Assembly: GCA_900752215.1 (NCBI GenBank)
Contig: CAADUO010000003.1
Location: 1 to 64,000, forward strand
From: an uncultured Collinsella sp.
GTDB taxonomy: Bacteria; Actinomycetota; Coriobacteriia; Coriobacteriales; Coriobacteriaceae
Direction of reading: 5' to 3'
DNA: 64,000 nucleotides
The notes under the pieces were generated by a model. It was not told the DNA's origin and searched no databases. It saw only the letters and a program-made list of their open reading frames with translations. Position 1 is the first letter of the stretch; every line of letters starts with the position of its first letter. Positions 24,325 to 32,624 of the stretch are shown here, piece after piece. The translations under genes were made by a program, and so were the position numbers.

Positions 24325-25203
24325 CTATTGCATATCGAGCACCATGGCATAGACATCGCGCTTGCGGCGCGAATACTTCTGAGACAGGCGCTTGGCCACC
24401 GCAGACGCGGGCTCCCCCTCCTCGAGCGCGGCGCGGATATCCGCGCGCAGGGCCTCGTCGGGATCCGCTGCCGCGGCGCCAACCGGCGCGACACCGGCCT
24501 CCTCATCCTCGCTCGGCGGCGCGATGACCAGCGCAATCTCGCCCTTTACCTCGCCGCGAGCACGCAGCTCCTCGGCAAGCTGGGCAGCGGGCCCGCGCAA
24601 GACCTCCTCGTGCAGCTTGGTGAGTTCGCGGCAGACGGCAACCTCACGCTGGGGAAAGACCTCCGCCACGGCCTCGAGCGTCGCCACGATGCGATGTGGA
24701 GACTCGTAGAAGATGAGTGCGCCGGGCACCACGGCAAGGCGCTGTAAACGGCGCACGCGGTCGCCGTGCTTTCGGCCCAAAAAGCCCTCGAAGAAAAAAT
24801 GCTCGCAGGGAATGCCGGACGAAACGAGCGCCGTGACGCAAGCAGAGGGCCCGGGAATAACTTCAACGGGCACATCGGCCTCACGCGCCGCCTCGACCAG
24901 CGCCTGTCCGGGATCGGACACACTCGGCATGCCGGCGTCCGAGGCAAAAGCGAGGGTCTCCCCCGCCAGCAGACGGTCGACCAGGCCGGCGGCGCGGCTG
25001 GCGATCACATTCTCATCGCAACGGACAAGCGGCTTGGAAATGCCCAGATGCATCAGCAGCTTTGACGTCACACGCGTGTCTTCGCAGCAAATGACATCGG
25101 CGGCGGCAAACGCCTCGCCAACGCGCGGGGACAGGTCGCCCAGGTTGCCGATGGGCGTGCCGACCACATAGAGTTTGCCCGTATGGGCGCTGTTTTGCGT
25201 CAT
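24325..25203 (-). CDS. rsmI: 16S rRNA (cytidine1402-2'-O)-methyltransferase RsmI
   Basis: This tetrapyrrole-methylase-fold enzyme adds the 2'-O-methyl of C1402 in the ribosomal P site. GTPIGNLGDLSPR is at 15-27, the SAM-binding ASDAGMPSVSDPG near 87, and FYESPHR near 165. A C-terminal region of about 60 residues after EGEIALVI is more variable (acidic SEDEEAGVAP) and ends in a helical segment with KRLSQKYSRRKRDVYAMV, the usual C-terminal element. It starts 6 bp after the GH5-like gene and precedes metG. Confidence 0.95.
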   Translation of the reverse strand: MTQNSAHTGKLYVVGTPIGNLGDLSPRVGEAFAAADVICCEDTRVTSKLLMHLGISKPLVRCDENVIASRAAGLVDRLLAGETLAFASDAGMPSVSDPGQALVEAAREADVPVEVIPGPSACVTALVSSGIPCEHFFFEGFLGRKHGDRVRRLQRLAVVPGALIFYESPHRIVATLEAVAEVFPQREVAVCRELTKLHEEVLRGPAAQLAEELRARGEVKGEIALVIAPPSEDEEAGVAPVGAAAADPDEALRADIRAALEEGEPASAVAKRLSQKYSRRKRDVYAMVLDMQ

Positions 25204-25209
25204 ATTAAC

Positions 25210-26271
25210 CTATTCAATCATGCCACGCTCGAGCGTACCGAGCGCCGCGCGGGCGTCCCATGCTGCAATGCGCTTCTCGGTCTTCCACGTTTGGAAGAAC
25301 CAACCGGCAGCCGGTGCAAACGAAGCCAGTTGGTTGGCGATAAACACGCGCTCGTAGGCATTGCGGCCCTCGGGCGTAACCGACGAGTTGGCAAAGATCG
25401 CCGCGCCCGACCATTCGCCCACCAGCACGGGGAACCCAGTCGAAATCGCTTCTTTGAGCTCGCGCTTGTTACGAGAAATCGCCGTCGTCAGCCCGCGGGG
25501 GCTCGTGATGTCGAGCGCATGCTCGTCGCGGTAATGGTACAGGTGAAGGTCCATGTAGACGTTCTTGTACTTGGCGCCGCGCATAAAATGCTTCCACTCG
25601 CTGGGATGCCCCGACGACGAGAAGACGACGATCTTATCCTCGGGCATATACGAACGGACGAGCTCGTAGGCATCGCGATAGAAATTGCGCAGGTAGTGAG
25701 CAGGAATGCCATCCGTCATGGTGAAGAGGCTCTTGCGGACACTCATCTGCGGCGTATCCAGCAGCTCAATGCCCAGCAGGCTCTCGGCCTCGCCGTAGCG
25801 ATCAGCCAAGCGCTCGAGCACGTCGAGTGCGACATGACGGCCGTTAGTGGACGAATGCCACTCGGCAACAGCCTCTGGCGTGGCGGGCGAATCGTTGGAA
25901 TCGCCCTGGCCACCGGGCACAGTTGCTAGATCAAGCAGCACGCGGATGTCGTACTTGGCAGCCCACTCAATTGCACGGTCGATGTAGTCGACAACCGAGA
26001 TGTAGGACGCATCGGACTCCTGCGAGCCAAAGGCATACCAGGGCACCGGCAGACGCACGGCATTGAGACCGATCTGCGCCATGCGACGGAAATCGTCCTC
26101 GCTCACAAACGTCTCGTAATGACGGCGCATGCGCTCGTTATAGGCGGCGGTGCCCATGGCCTCCTGCAGCTCGGCCGCGTTGGATGCACCGGTCGCCGCG
26201 TATAGCGACGGGGTCACCCAAGGCTCGGGAATAAACCAGCCAGAGAGATTAACGCCGAGTATCCTCTCCAT
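25210..26271 (-). CDS. GH5-like glucanase-fold protein with altered catalytic site
   Basis: This 353-residue TIM-barrel protein resembles GH5 exo-1,3-beta-glucanases: an opening GVNLSGWFIPEPW, NAVRLPVPW near 70, GIELLDTPQ near 172 and the nucleophile strand VLVGEWSGA near 278. In active homologues the acid/base glutamate lies in an ELLNEP motif; here the same place reads ELLDTP, so that glutamate is replaced by threonine. No signal peptide is seen, so it is predicted cytosolic. The start at 26271 has AAAGGGGG upstream; the frame is open much further upstream. It is 6 bp from rsmI, an unusual neighbour. It may be an inactive binding protein or an enzyme with another acid/base. Confidence 0.72.
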   Translation of the reverse strand: MERILGVNLSGWFIPEPWVTPSLYAATGASNAAELQEAMGTAAYNERMRRHYETFVSEDDFRRMAQIGLNAVRLPVPWYAFGSQESDASYISVVDYIDRAIEWAAKYDIRVLLDLATVPGGQGDSNDSPATPEAVAEWHSSTNGRHVALDVLERLADRYGEAESLLGIELLDTPQMSVRKSLFTMTDGIPAHYLRNFYRDAYELVRSYMPEDKIVVFSSSGHPSEWKHFMRGAKYKNVYMDLHLYHYRDEHALDITSPRGLTTAISRNKRELKEAISTGFPVLVGEWSGAAIFANSSVTPEGRNAYERVFIANQLASFAPAAGWFFQTWKTEKRIAAWDARAALGTLERGMIE

Positions 26272-26524
26272 CACTGCCCCCTTTTGAATCATACGGGCTA
26301 AGCCCGCATCGCTCTTGCATGACATATCTATCGATTTGAGTATACCCGCGCATGCAGACAGGCGACCGAACGGTCTACAAAGTGGCGCAAAAGTGGGAGG
26401 AATGTCTGGGACAGGTGGGCACGAGCTGGTGCGCCGAGATGTGCGCGCACGTCGGAAGTAAGCGCCGGAAAGCGCATCCCACTCTGAAGCCAAATTCCGG
26501 GACGCAATTTCCGCAGAGCCCTCG
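26272..26524. other. Intergenic region upstream of the GH5-like gene
   Basis: About 250 bp with no convincing gene. It holds a small GGGCTAAGCCC palindrome near 26297 and otherwise nothing recognisable. It borders the tRNA-Phe repeat unit. Confidence 0.5.
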
Positions 26525-26755
26525 ATAAAAGAAAAGGACCCCTTTGCAGAGGTCCTAGTCAATTCAAGGTGGCGGGGAAGGGAATCGCGTCCGCGCGCTG
26601 CGCGGACGGACCGCTGCGGCGCTTACGCGCCTTGCGAGCTGCGCTGGCAAACGCTTACGCGTTTACTCAGCTCCGCGCCCTCACAGGGTTCGATTCCATG
26701 TGGGAGCTTCATAAAAGAAAAGGACCCCTTTGCAGAGGTCCTAGTCAATTCAAGG

Positions 26756-26773
<18 letters not shown>
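26525..26773 (-). repeat. tRNA-Phe 3'-end duplication with GC-rich insert
   Basis: A perfect 63-bp direct repeat (26525-26587 and 26711-26773) contains the tRNA-Phe terminator and the last 18 nt of the tRNA. The 123 bp between (26588-26710) are built of short hairpins: a perfect 9-bp stem CGTCCGCGC-GCT-GCGCGGACG, GGCGC-TTAC-GCGCC, AAACGC-TTAC-GCGTTT and CCCT-CAC-AGGG. The insert ends in GGGTTCGATTCC, an inverted copy of the cognate tRNA-Phe T-arm. The period is 186 bp. The plan matches the tRNA-Arg units, but tRNA-specific bases match Phe. Confidence 0.87.
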
Positions 26774-26828
<55 letters not shown>

Positions 26829-26951
26829 ATTTGATGTGCGCCTTGTTTCAAGGCTTGATTAGTATAACCAAGGACGCGTTCCGGTCAACCGAGAATTTTA
26901 AAAAAGTTTTTGAGCACAGCCTCGGTTCTATAAATCGGCACGTCAGAGGCA

Positions 26952-27239
26952 TCAGCCGGCAGCAAGAAGTTTTTCACTCAGAGCCGCACGGGCAAACTCA
27001 CTTGGCGTCATCCCCTCGGCAGCCGCCCGTCGACGAATGGCCTCCTTCATTCCCAGAGGAATCTTGACCGACAGCGTTGCCGTCCCCTCACCTGAGAGCG
27101 GGGGCCGTCCACGCACGATTCCACCAACGGTGTGTTCGCCATCCGGAAACTCTCCGCGCTCGTACGACTCACACCACGCGTCAATCATTTCATCCGTTAC
27201 AACCTGACCATTAGCGGCCGTATACGTCTTGCCCATCAT
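26952..27239 (-). CDS. Ribbon-helix-helix-type antitoxin
   Basis: This 95-residue protein is the second gene of a two-gene unit. The C-terminal half looks like a ribbon-helix-helix DNA-binding domain: TLSVKIPLGMKEAIRRRA (beta strand then helix) and GMTPSEFARAALSEKLLA (second helix). The N-terminal half (VTDEMIDAWCESYERGEFP) is the probable toxin-contacting region. Its ATG overlaps the toxin stop codon as ATGA, and AGGGG lies upstream, indicating coupled translation. Toxin-first order is less common. It would repress its own promoter in complex with the toxin, by analogy with related modules. Confidence 0.75.
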   Translation of the reverse strand: MMGKTYTAANGQVVTDEMIDAWCESYERGEFPDGEHTVGGIVRGRPPLSGEGTATLSVKIPLGMKEAIRRRAAAEGMTPSEFARAALSEKLLAAG

Positions 27240-27499
27240 CGACCCCTCTGCCGAGCTCGCTCGATCTCTTGCCAGAATTTCTTCTGAACCGGAGACAGGG
27301 CATGAATAATGAGCCATCCACGAATTAGTTCGACCGCAACAAGTTCCACACTTCGACCATCTGGAAGCCATCCAATGGCAAGCCATCTCGGCGGCTCGTC
27401 CTCCGACTCGCGGCGAATGCACTCAGTAACCGCGAACCAGGCACCAAGCACCTGCTTTTCCGTCAAGTGTTTTTTTGGCGTTCGGATGGATCTCAACAT
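27236..27499 (-). CDS. Small toxin-like protein of a TA module
   Basis: This 87-residue basic protein is encoded immediately upstream of the RHH antitoxin and overlaps it by 4 bp. Features are KKHLTEKQVLGAWFAVTECIRRES, PPRWLAIGW, SVELVAVEL and a C-terminal LSPVQKKFWQEIERARQRG. These resemble small toxin proteins found beside RHH antitoxins in Actinomycetota. The catalytic mechanism is not evident, and the family name is recalled, not demonstrated. It lies between tRNA-Phe and the Tad operon, a likely integration zone. Confidence 0.65.
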   Translation of the reverse strand: MLRSIRTPKKHLTEKQVLGAWFAVTECIRRESEDEPPRWLAIGWLPDGRSVELVAVELIRGWLIIHALSPVQKKFWQEIERARQRGR

Positions 27500-27562
27500 C
27501 CATGCATCTTCTCCTCCATCTTACCCAATTTCGTATGACGAAAGTCCGCCGTCGTCAATCTC

Positions 27563-27922
27563 TTACGCCGGCGCTTGTTGGAGGGCGGGAGGTGTAGCGA
27601 GGATTGAAGGGCGTTCCAATACCGCCCAGGCGCCGGGACAGGAACACATGTGCCAAGGACGGACGTTTTCGTAGCGCGCGAGGATATTGCCGTCGCGATT
27701 GATGAAGGCGATGTCGATGGGATAGGCCATAAAACACGTATGGACCGAAGAGCAGCGTGGAAACGCCATGACGAGCGGCAGGCCGTTGGCGGCAACCGGA
27801 CGCCGTCCCAGCATGCCGCGCAGTCGCACGACAAACGACTCCGCCACCGCAAACTCGGCCGGCGTCCAACCCAGCCTGTTGAGTGCCCGCGCGTAGGCGA
27901 TGTAGGACGAGACCGCGGTCAC
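27563..27922 (-). CDS. DUF192 family protein at the end of the Tad operon
   Basis: This 119-residue protein carries the DUF192 fold, with VRLRGMLGRRP near 30, LPLVMAFPRCSSVHTCFM near 48 and PIDIAFINRDGNIL near 68. DUF192 members are small and often extracytoplasmic, but no signal peptide is visible here. The GTG start overlaps the stop of the upstream TadE-like gene (ATGTGA), so it is translationally coupled to the pilus operon. A role in the pilus is inferred only from position. A longer upstream frame exists within the TadE-like gene and is less likely. Confidence 0.8.
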   Translation of the reverse strand: MTAVSSYIAYARALNRLGWTPAEFAVAESFVVRLRGMLGRRPVAANGLPLVMAFPRCSSVHTCFMAYPIDIAFINRDGNILARYENVRPWHMCSCPGAWAVLERPSILATPPALQQAPA

Positions 27923-28395
27923 ATGACCACCCCCGGGCGCCATGGATCGACCGTCACCGCGCGCTCGTGCGACAACGTTGTCGGCGCCCCCAGCGAAACG
28001 CCAGCGATGCTGAGAAAAGTCGGCCACGGCTCATAGTACATGGTGCAGGTGTAGGTCCTAAACGTACCGGATAGGGAGAGCAGGCCACCATCCGATGCCT
28101 CCGCGCCTTGCTCACTCGACACTTCGATCTGCAAGTCATAGCCTTCCATGGCATTCAGAATTTGAGTCTGAACCGTCGCCGAGGCATCGGCAGAGCTTTC
28201 GTCGCCCTCCCCCTCCGACGCCACAGCGTGCGCCAACACGATGTCGGGCACCACGCGGTCGAAGCGCGCGACAGCGCTGGCAAAGATCATGACGTTGTAC
28301 ACGACGAGTGCCAGCACCAGCAAAACGGGCGTAACCACTGCCATCTCAACCGTCGCTTGGGCGCGCTCCTCGCGCAGACGCATGCGGATACTCAT
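27919..28395 (-). CDS. TadE-like pseudopilin
   Basis: This 158-residue protein has the TadE/TadF N-terminus: a basic start (MSIRMRLREER), AQATVEMAVVTPVLL and one hydrophobic helix (about residues 15-40), followed by an extracytoplasmic domain. The glutamate at position 5 of the mature segment (TVE) is the pseudopilin hallmark, so it should be cut by a prepilin peptidase. It overlaps the TadG-like gene by 1 bp and the DUF192 gene by 4 bp. It is one of four pilin-like proteins in this operon. Confidence 0.82.
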   Translation of the reverse strand: MSIRMRLREERAQATVEMAVVTPVLLVLALVVYNVMIFASAVARFDRVVPDIVLAHAVASEGEGDESSADASATVQTQILNAMEGYDLQIEVSSEQGAEASDGGLLSLSGTFRTYTCTMYYEPWPTFLSIAGVSLGAPTTLSHERAVTVDPWRPGVVM

Positions 28396-30548
28396 TACGA
28401 CCCACCGCCCAGAACGCCAACCAGCGTGGCGACATCGACGGTGAGCGGGATGGAGCCGCCGCCGGGCAGAGGAATCTCCGCAAGTGTGAACACCGTACCG
28501 CTAATGGTGCGTTCGACTTGATATTCCAACGCCTCGCAAAGCGCCTTGGGATCGGTCACGCCCAACGGAATACTTCGCAGTTTGTCTTGCGCTTGAGAGA
28601 GACCCGCAATGTCAGACCCCGGACTCTTAATGACATTTGCGGAATCGGTCAGCACCGGCTTTCGCAGGCGCAAGTCGCACGGTTCCAAACCCAGCGCCGC
28701 CACGGACGCCGAAACGGTATCGCCGAGCCACGATGCAATGGAGCCCAACGCACCGCTGCCCCCTCCTAGGTCTTTAATCATCTCGTCCATAAGTTCGTCG
28801 GCCGAACCTTGGATGTCTCCGTATCCCACGAGTAGCCGTCCCCAAACATCCATGACGCCGTCGAGCACGCCGGCAACGCCGCCCGAGCGTTCCTTCAATG
28901 TCGAGAAAAATCGCGAAAGCATGTTGTTTTGCGCCGTCGCCTCATCGGGCGCCAGCACCGCGGCAGAGATAGCACCGCGATCGCCAAGCCTGACTGCCGC
29001 GTTAAACGAGGAGTTAAGTTGATCGGGGCTGGTAATGTCACCCGAAACTGCAAAGGCGACCACGCCGTTGCGGCCAGGTGGGGCGATACGCGGGCGCTCG
29101 CCGGAAAGCGCTTTAATGGCCTGGTCAAACGCATTGCCCGCACGGTCGGCCTCATCCTCGGTCTGACGCTCAAGTTCGAGTTCTTTGTTGCGGCATTCGA
29201 CGTAGTCTTCCAGAGCCTCTTTGAATCGATCAAAGTGGTACTCAAAGCCGTTTTCGATAGAAGTCGAAGGAGCCGCAACGGCACCGAGCGACGAAACACC
29301 AAAATGGCATCTATTGCATTTGTCCTGCCCGTCATAAGCAGCAACCGAGGCCAGCCCGCATGGCGCCCCCTTCTTATAGTTGGGGCAACTCGTTCCGTAA
29401 TGCAGATACGTCTTGCCATCGATGGCACTGGTTGGCCACACCGTATCGGTATAGAGTTCCGTCGCTCGCACCTCGTCAGTGTTGCGCGGCAACAGCGGGA
29501 TATAGGAAGCGACTTCATCTCCGTCCTCGGTTACATATGCACGATTGACCTCTGTACTCGCATAGGTGTAAAACGCCTTGCGCGCCGCCGACTCCGCCTT
29601 CGTCTCGACGCTTGAACCCTGCGGTTTTTCGTCTGCCAGGCGTTGACGGTAGTAGGTCTTCGCGCGGTCGAGCGCCACCTGTGGCTCCCACGAAATGCTC
29701 GAGGCATAATGCGGGTTCTGCTCACCCGAGAGCTTTGCCAAACTCCTCGCACGTTCCCACATGCATGAACAGCTACCGACCGAAGCCGGAACCGATCCAC
29801 CGCAATCCGCAAGCCAGGCGCGTTCTTTTGCTTTCGCCGTCTCCTCCGAGGCCTTCTGCAGCTCATCTGCTGCGCGCTCCAGATCTTTCGATGTGTCTTT
29901 AATGGCATCGGTCGAGATCTCAGAACCCTCGAGCGCAACGAAATCCGACTCGGACATCCTGGGCACGGCAAGCGCCGTACCGGTATAGGTCACACTATCG
30001 GTATCCTGCGCCGACACCGCCTGCGTGGCACGCGCGGCAATCAGATACGGCAGAGCCGTCTCGATTTTCTGCAAGCCTTCCGATGCGCTTTTGGCAAACT
30101 TGTTGCGCGTTTTAATGATCTCAATCCCGGTGTCGACCATATTGCCGGCAACTGGTTCGGCACCCGGGATGAGGATGGCGACCAGGCCCGTCCCGATCGT
30201 GGCAAACCCCGCTAGCCCCAGACTCAAGATGCTCGCATCAACCACCGTGGCAGCCGTGTGATAGGACGACACTACGTTGGCACCCGCCAGCGCGCCGCTA
30301 TCGGCCGCCACCTGGGTGTCCCCCGCGCGCGACATGCTCCATATCGCCGCGGTCGACGAAAACAACAACGTGAGCACCACTAGGATGACCACGGCAGAAG
30401 AAAGCGTGGTGTAGGCACCGTCTTCGATAAACAGGTCGATACCGGCGCGGCCCATAAAGCCGCCTCGCTTGCGATGGCAGCTCGGACGGCGCGTCAAAAC
30501 GCATCTAGACCAGAAACGCTTAATCCCATGTAGCAATCCACGAATCAT
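28395..30548 (-). CDS. Large TadG-like membrane-anchored Tad locus protein
   Basis: This 717-residue protein has an N-terminal cytoplasmic basic segment, one transmembrane helix (TLSSAVVILVVLTLLFSSTA near 48-67) and QVAADSGALAGANVV, the sequence that follows the helix in TadG-type pilus proteins. The long extracytoplasmic part contains coiled-coil sequence (SKDLERAADELQKASEET near 215), two cysteine pairs, including CPNYKKGAPCG and CNRCHFG near 410-430, and a C-terminal beta-rich region. The ATG at 30548 has GGAGGGAG upstream and overlaps tadE; another candidate ATG at the GRAGID segment is possible. It may form the pilus tip or anchor, by analogy. Confidence 0.72.
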   Translation of the reverse strand: MIRGLLHGIKRFWSRCVLTRRPSCHRKRGGFMGRAGIDLFIEDGAYTTLSSAVVILVVLTLLFSSTAAIWSMSRAGDTQVAADSGALAGANVVSSYHTAATVVDASILSLGLAGFATIGTGLVAILIPGAEPVAGNMVDTGIEIIKTRNKFAKSASEGLQKIETALPYLIAARATQAVSAQDTDSVTYTGTALAVPRMSESDFVALEGSEISTDAIKDTSKDLERAADELQKASEETAKAKERAWLADCGGSVPASVGSCSCMWERARSLAKLSGEQNPHYASSISWEPQVALDRAKTYYRQRLADEKPQGSSVETKAESAARKAFYTYASTEVNRAYVTEDGDEVASYIPLLPRNTDEVRATELYTDTVWPTSAIDGKTYLHYGTSCPNYKKGAPCGLASVAAYDGQDKCNRCHFGVSSLGAVAAPSTSIENGFEYHFDRFKEALEDYVECRNKELELERQTEDEADRAGNAFDQAIKALSGERPRIAPPGRNGVVAFAVSGDITSPDQLNSSFNAAVRLGDRGAISAAVLAPDEATAQNNMLSRFFSTLKERSGGVAGVLDGVMDVWGRLLVGYGDIQGSADELMDEMIKDLGGGSGALGSIASWLGDTVSASVAALGLEPCDLRLRKPVLTDSANVIKSPGSDIAGLSQAQDKLRSIPLGVTDPKALCEALEYQVERTISGTVFTLAEIPLPGGGSIPLTVDVATLVGVLGGGS

Positions 30549-31056
30549 AATCTCCCTCCAGCCATTCGGGACGTGATTGATATGAGACATCAACCTTGAG
30601 CTCAACGTAGCCGCCCTCGGCGGTACCACCCATAGCCTGCGCAAACGCACCGATCACAGGCAACGGCCTGACCTCGCCGGAAACGGACACGGACGAGACG
30701 CCACCCGCACCGGCCCGACCAAGCTCGATATTCCACGACAACGGCCCGCCGGCATGAAAGATCGAAACGTTGGGCACCGCGGCAAGCCGGCGGCGGGTGA
30801 ACTCCTTAAGATCGTCGTCCTCCGCCGTCGTCGTGGTCATGAGCCGCGCGGTCTCGGCGGCGGCAGACTCCATGACCGCGCGCGTATAGAGCAGGCACAC
30901 CGGTTGCAGTGCGAGAAGGATGAGCGTCAGAAACGTCGGCAGCAAAAAAGCGGCCTCGACCGTAGACTGCGCCCGGTCCTCGCGCGCGATATCAATACAA
31001 CGCAATGTCCTTAGCGCCCGCAGCGGCGTCGATAACCGACGTCGAGGCAACGCCAT
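30520..31056 (-). CDS. TadE-like pseudopilin
   Basis: This pseudopilin shows EDRAQSTVEAAFLLPTFLTL and a hydrophobic helix through LLALQPVCLLYTRAVME, then a soluble domain of about 120 residues. The helix-preceding motif has the TVE glutamate. The start is uncertain: the ATG at 31056 overlaps the upstream pilin-like gene by about 65 bp, and a TTG at about 31001 would shorten it to just before the helix. It overlaps the TadG-like gene by 29 bp, in the manner of the whole operon. Confidence 0.75.
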   Translation of the reverse strand: MALPRRRLSTPLRALRTLRCIDIAREDRAQSTVEAAFLLPTFLTLILLALQPVCLLYTRAVMESAAAETARLMTTTTAEDDDLKEFTRRRLAAVPNVSIFHAGGPLSWNIELGRAGAGGVSSVSVSGEVRPLPVIGAFAQAMGGTAEGGYVELKVDVSYQSRPEWLEGDYDSWIATWD

Positions 31057-31210
31057 GGGATGCCGCCCGCTCAACCAGCGCCGCCAAGCGCCCATCGGTG
31101 CCAGCACGCCAAAGCCCCGCGATCGCCAGCACGATCGATAACAGCGCCACCGTGACGATGGCGTATTCCACAGTCGCTTGGGCAACCTCTTCACGCAGAA
31201 CGCCATGCAT
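30992..31210 (-). CDS. Flp/TadE-type short pilin-like protein
   Basis: This 72-residue protein has a short basic start (MHGVLREE), AQATVEYAIVTVALL and a hydrophobic helix, then about 35 residues ending in KDIALY. The VEYA sequence with one helix is the class IVb prepilin pattern. AAGGAGG within the end of the upstream gene sets the ATG at 31210. Its size is close to Flp, so it could be a minor pilin. Confidence 0.78.
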   Translation of the reverse strand: MHGVLREEVAQATVEYAIVTVALLSIVLAIAGLWRAGTDGRLAALVERAASHGVASTSVIDAAAGAKDIALY

Positions 31211-31211
31211 T

Positions 31212-31775
31212 TCACGATCCCTCCTTTGAGCTTATTGTTTGCGGGACCAGGCGCACGGCGCGCAGACGACACGAAGCATCGCCGGTATCCGCGGCAACCG
31301 TCACCATATCGACCCAGCCGCGTCCGTCACGCACGATGGCGCCCCATACGTTGCCCTTAATATCGAGATAGCCGCTCAGGGCGAGCTGGGCCGTTGGCAC
31401 CTCGCGGTAGGCGCGTAACATATCCGCCGCTGCCTCGGTCATCGGTCGGTCCTCGGACCATGCAAGCCGGACCGCAATCGCGTTGTCCTCAGGCGAATCC
31501 GTCGCAGTGCCAGACCGCTTGTCGAGCGTCCGCAGAAAGGTTTGCGCCGTGACAGCGACATCCGAATCGTCCGCATCTCGCATCTCATCTTTTTGAGTCG
31601 CCACCGCCGAATCTGAGCCCGAATCGAAGGCGGCCCCAGGACGCTGCTGCCGCGCGGCGTTAAGCCCCCAAAGCACCGCCGCTATCGCCACGGTCAGGCA
31701 AGCAAACACCAGCAGCACCCCGATGGGGCGCTCGCCCTCTACAGACTGTTGATGCCCTCGCTGATAGCGTTCCAT
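31212..31775 (-). CDS. Membrane-anchored Tad locus protein of unknown family
   Basis: This 187-residue protein has one hydrophobic helix (VLLVFACLTVAIAAVLWGL, about residues 20-38) near the N-terminus. A low-complexity Ala/Asp/Ser linker follows, then a folded extracytoplasmic domain with a beta-rich end (VWGAIVRDGRGWVDMVTV). It overlaps flp by 37 bp, and AAGG upstream of the ATG is weak. No similarity to a named Tad protein was recognised. Its place between flp and the minor pilins suggests a pilus assembly role. Confidence 0.65.
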   Translation of the reverse strand: MERYQRGHQQSVEGERPIGVLLVFACLTVAIAAVLWGLNAARQQRPGAAFDSGSDSAVATQKDEMRDADDSDVAVTAQTFLRTLDKRSGTATDSPEDNAIAVRLAWSEDRPMTEAAADMLRAYREVPTAQLALSGYLDIKGNVWGAIVRDGRGWVDMVTVAADTGDASCRLRAVRLVPQTISSKEGS

Positions 31776-31972
31776 AGATCTTGGACCTTGCCTTTAAATG
31801 CAACGATGGCAATAATCGCGATCACCACAAGCACGCCCACCAAAATGGCGTACTCGGTGGTACCCTGCGCGCTCTCCTCCCGCAACAGCTCCTTGGCATG
31901 CTGGCGAGCGCGGATCGCCCGGCAAAAAGCCCAGTTCCAAGCCTTGTCAGCAACTTCGACCATCGTGTTCAT
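31739..31972 (-). CDS. flp: Flp-type major pilin
   Basis: This is the small class IVb prepilin of the Tad system. The 77-residue protein has a long basic leader (AFCRAIRARQHAKELLREE), the cleavage and processing region QGTTEYAILVGVLVVIAI with the essential TEY, and a short C-terminus GKVQDLWNAISEGINSL. After cleavage at the glycine of the GTTEYA segment the mature pilin would be about 43 residues, as expected for Flp. It is the most likely structural subunit of the pilus. Confidence 0.9.
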   Translation of the reverse strand: MNTMVEVADKAWNWAFCRAIRARQHAKELLREESAQGTTEYAILVGVLVVIAIIAIVAFKGKVQDLWNAISEGINSL

Positions 31973-31982
31973 GTATTCCTCC

Positions 31983-32624
31983 CTACATCATCCCGCCTGC
32001 TCCCAGCAGCGGGCCCAATATGGACAGAAGCAACGCCGGCAAGATGAGCGTGCCGGTGGGGATCAGCAGCTTGACGGGCGCACGCTCGATCTCACGCTCG
32101 ACCGCGGCGCGATGAGCCGCACGGATCTCGCGACTTTGAGCGGCCAGCGTCTCGGCAAGTGGGGCACCCAGGGCGAGCGCCTGCCCCACCGTGATGGCAA
32201 AGGTCTCGAGCGCTCGTACGTCCAGATCGCGCGCGGCGGCCAACAACTCGTCCTCACGCGTGCCCACGCCCACCTGCCACGCCATGCAGGCCCGCTCAAG
32301 GCGAAGAGCCAGCACTGACCGGCGGTTGGCGCAGAAAATCTCAAGCGCCGCATCAAACGAAAGACCGGCCGAAAGACCCAAGCGCACAACATCGATCATC
32401 TCGGACACTTCGCCGAGCGAAACTCGCGCCGGGCCGCCCGCTCCAACCGCGCCCTTCACTCGCGCGGTCAGGGCATCGACCACTGAGCGACCCGCGGCAG
32501 CGACCAGCACCGCCTCGCGCTTGCAGGCCCCTGCGATCTTGCGTGCATCCGCCCGATCCAAACCCGTCGCGATAAATACACTCAGGGCGCACAGGCAAGC
32601 CGCAACTGCAACTGGGGCGCTCAT
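31983..32624 (-). CDS. tadC: Tad platform protein TadC (GspF-like)
   Basis: This 213-residue inner-membrane platform protein has a GspF-type domain with a conserved SLGEVSEMIDVVRLGLSAGLSFD-type helix and two closing hydrophobic segments (ILPALLLSILGPLLGAGG). It pairs with TadB to convert TadA motion into pilin extrusion. The start at 32624 overlaps the TadB stop as ATGA, with GGAG before it, so the two are coupled. It is shorter than many TadC proteins, with fewer N-terminal helices. Confidence 0.85.
   Translation of the reverse strand: MSAPVAVAACLCALSVFIATGLDRADARKIAGACKREAVLVAAAGRSVVDALTARVKGAVGAGGPARVSLGEVSEMIDVVRLGLSAGLSFDAALEIFCANRRSVLALRLERACMAWQVGVGTREDELLAAARDLDVRALETFAITVGQALALGAPLAETLAAQSREIRAAHRAAVEREIERAPVKLLIPTGTLILPALLLSILGPLLGAGGMM

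Noticed and set aside
22573..24747. 724-codon plus-strand frame over metG and rsmI
   Set aside because: Antisense to two core genes with intact motifs; composition typical of shadow frames.
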